From assembly GCA_002390225.1 (NCBI GenBank), contig DGOW01000108.1:3959-19647 (forward strand): 15,689 nt of DNA, written 5' to 3'. The notes beneath the pieces were generated by a model, which had not been told where the DNA came from, ran no database searches, and saw only the letters and a program-made list of their open reading frames with translations. Source of the stretch: Gemmatimonadales bacterium UBA4456 (GTDB taxonomy: Bacteria; Gemmatimonadota; Gemmatimonadetes; Longimicrobiales; Gaopeijiaceae). Positions 14,592-15,689 of the stretch are shown one piece after another (position 1 is the first letter of the stretch; each line of letters opens with the position of its first letter). Made by a program: the position numbers and the translations under genes.

Positions 14592-14891
14592 TTGAAGGAC
14601 CTTAATTGGGGGGGATACTCGGGAGGAGTCCGAGAGCGGATCGTGCCGGGTCGTTTGGAGGCTATGGCGAGCCAGCTCAACGCGCGCCTCGGTCGAGCCG
14701 AACCGCTTCCGATCAACTTCGTTGGCTGGTTGAGTCGTAACTTCAGCGGCTCCGAGGAGGGTCCCTCGGGCAACATCTACTTTTTGGAGGTCGGACGGCG
14801 TGACTACACCGTCGGCTCGATGGGGCTGGATGGCATCCAAGGAACGGAGGATGACATCACGGTCGTAACCCCAATGCCCGGGGGCCGTTAG
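14592..14891 (+). CDS. Small ORF with pseudopilin-like acidic C-terminal motif; possible 3' remnant
   Basis: The frame is open from TTG 14592 after a stop at 14583-14585; ATG 14664 has GGAGG only two bases upstream. Codon choice in the second half looks coding. The end reads GNIYFLEVGRRDYTVGSMG then LDGIQGTEDDITVV. This resembles the C-terminal region of type II secretion pseudopilins of the GspG kind, where a D-x-x-x-x-S-x-G-x-D-G segment precedes an acidic calcium-binding loop. The N-terminal pilin helix (GFTLIELL) is absent. A nearby hydrophobic start, MSFLAAFLLLIQ at 14555 in another frame, might be its lost N-terminus after a frameshift. It may be a real short gene or a decayed end. Its TAG shares bases with the stop of the convergent gene. 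Confidence 0.4.
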   Translation: MKDLNWGGYSGGVRERIVPGRLEAMASQLNARLGRAEPLPINFVGWLSRNFSGSEEGPSGNIYFLEVGRRDYTVGSMGLDGIQGTEDDITVVTPMPGGR

Positions 14892-15535
14892 GATCCGAGC
14901 GGCGTCATCTCAAGCTTCGCGATGTGCAGGTTCAGGCCATGGTTCACCCTGAATCCGAAGAGCCCGTCAACCTCGACGTCGCCACGTGATAGCTCCTCCA
15001 CCCGATCGCCGTTCACGTAGAAGCGGACTCGATCACCTTCGGCCTCCACCACGAGGACGTTCTTCACCGAGGCATCGTCGCCGCGGTCAGCATACGAGAG
15101 AATCGAGGTGTGCCCCGTCCAAGGCCGGACCGTCGGCGCTTCTGCGCCTTCGCGGCGCTTGACGATATACTGTCCGCCGTTCCGTAGCAGAAAGTACGTG
15201 TACTCCTGATTCGGACCCTCGAGATCACGGCCGCCGAGAAAGACTCCGAATGCCTCCCGCCGCTGACCCGGATCGAAGAGGAAGACCTCCAACTCCAGAC
15301 GAAAGTCTCCTGAGGCGTCATTGTCAGGGTGATAGAAGATCCCCGCTGGCCCTGACGTAACGTGCCAGCCGGGAGGCATCCCGACGAACATTTCGAGGTC
15401 GGCTTCCGAGGCACTCGGGTCGTCGAATCGGGTCATCCACCCTTCGGGACGTTCGAGGTCCTGTGCGTCGACGACTTGGGCGCTAGCAAGGACGGCGAGA
15501 ACAGTGGCAAGTGGTAGGGATGTCCAACGCAGCAT
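14888..15535 (-). CDS. Secreted DUF1080/LamG-like protein, 215 aa
   Basis: A secreted beta-sandwich protein of the DUF1080 (3-keto-disaccharide hydrolase-like, concanavalin-type) group. The start ATG 15535 has AGGAG seven bases upstream. The signal peptide is MLRWTSLPLATVLAVLASAQ with probable cleavage after VDA (residue 24). The mature part has FRLELEVFLFDP, AFGVFLGGRDL, YTYFLLRNGGQYIVKRREG, NVLVVEAEGDRVRFYVNGDRVEEL and DGLFGFRVNHGLNLHIAKLEMTPL. These strands match the family's pattern of an F-x-L-E-x strand, a ligand face with a Tyr-Phe-hydrophobic run, and the V-x-F-Y-V-N-G turn before the last Gly-Phe-Arg-Val-x-x-Gly-Leu strand. Catalytic function is not certain; sugar-binding or glycan-related roles are typical. 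It converges on the small ORF at 14592-14891. No second gene follows it in the window. Confidence 0.8.
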   Translation of the reverse strand: MLRWTSLPLATVLAVLASAQVVDAQDLERPEGWMTRFDDPSASEADLEMFVGMPPGWHVTSGPAGIFYHPDNDASGDFRLELEVFLFDPGQRREAFGVFLGGRDLEGPNQEYTYFLLRNGGQYIVKRREGAEAPTVRPWTGHTSILSYADRGDDASVKNVLVVEAEGDRVRFYVNGDRVEELSRGDVEVDGLFGFRVNHGLNLHIAKLEMTPLGS

Positions 15536-15689
15536 CGAGAATCTCCTGACGGGACGCGACTATGAGGCGAACGTCGGAGAAGGGGGCGGTAGTGTCAAAT
15601 CGTGGTTGCGTGGCGAGGTTGGGAGACTTCGTCATGACCCATGACTCCGGAGGCCGACGGTACTCCGGGGTTCACCGAACGCCGGACGG
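15536..15689. other. Right-edge non-coding region upstream of the DUF1080-like gene
   Basis: These 154 bases carry the promoter side of the leftward secreted gene. A perfect -35 hexamer TTGACA is present on the minus strand at 15593-15598, but no good -10 lies 16-18 bases away (GACGTT). I see no coding region, repeat or RNA gene here. Confidence 0.45.

Noticed and set aside
15569..15598. Promoter with a perfect TTGACA for the DUF1080-like gene
   Set aside because: The -35 is perfect but no acceptable -10 lies at the right spacing (GACGTT at 17 bases), so I do not call it.
1..15689. Mobile element, phage, defence or CRISPR system
   Set aside because: No transposase, integrase, terminal repeats, nuclease/helicase pair or repeat-spacer array is visible on either strand.

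Overview
This GC-rich window carries fourteen protein-coding genes (one cut by the left edge, one small and doubtful), a possible broken secreted-protein gene, several intrinsic-terminator-like hairpins and short intergenic gaps. I see no rRNA, tRNA, CRISPR array, transposase, integrase or phage gene. The gene content (Tat and lipoprotein exported enzymes, a DUF6526 protein, a DUF1080/LamG-like secreted protein, a HEAT-cyclophilin lipoprotein, a PaaX-type regulator) suggests a Gram-negative-type environmental heterotroph, perhaps Gemmatimonadota or a relative. That assignment is inference; no marker gene in the window settles it.

Layout. (1) 1-912, rightward: the 3' end of an amidohydrolase and an abutting DUF1232-like gene, closed by a hairpin at 941-966. 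(2) 968-7366, leftward: a HEAT-repeat/cyclophilin lipoprotein, an acidic amino-acid:cation symporter and a Tat-exported HisC-like PLP aminotransferase, closed by a strong terminator at 2227-2256, then an MFS transporter. Upstream of the lipoprotein is a 445-base gap with a dyad and a possible broken secreted-protein gene. (3) 7367-9708, leftward: a secreted alpha/beta hydrolase overlapping a PaaX-family regulator. (4) 9840-11893, leftward: an alpha-oxoamine synthase (serine palmitoyltransferase/KBL/BioF fold) overlapping an acetoacetate-decarboxylase-like gene, closed by a terminator at 9840-9868. (5) 11978-14419, rightward: a proline-racemase-family enzyme whose active site reads as trans-3-hydroxy-L-proline dehydratase, a DUF6526 membrane protein and a MenH-like hydrolase with no canonical start codon at the expected place. 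(6) 14592-15535: a small ORF with a pseudopilin-like tail, convergent with a secreted DUF1080-like gene and sharing stop-codon bases with it.

Functional reading. Several genes fit amino-acid scavenging: the acidic amino-acid symporter and exported aminotransferase are neighbours, and the 3-hydroxyproline dehydratase would feed a collagen-type imino acid into proline metabolism. The AOS/ADC-like overlapping pair looks like a two-step lipid or amino-ketone module. I do not see a large new system. The most unusual points are the missing start of the MenH-like gene, the exported PLP enzyme beside the transporter, the AOS/ADC-like pair with a displaced lysine, and the Cys/Thr arrangement in the proline-racemase homologue.
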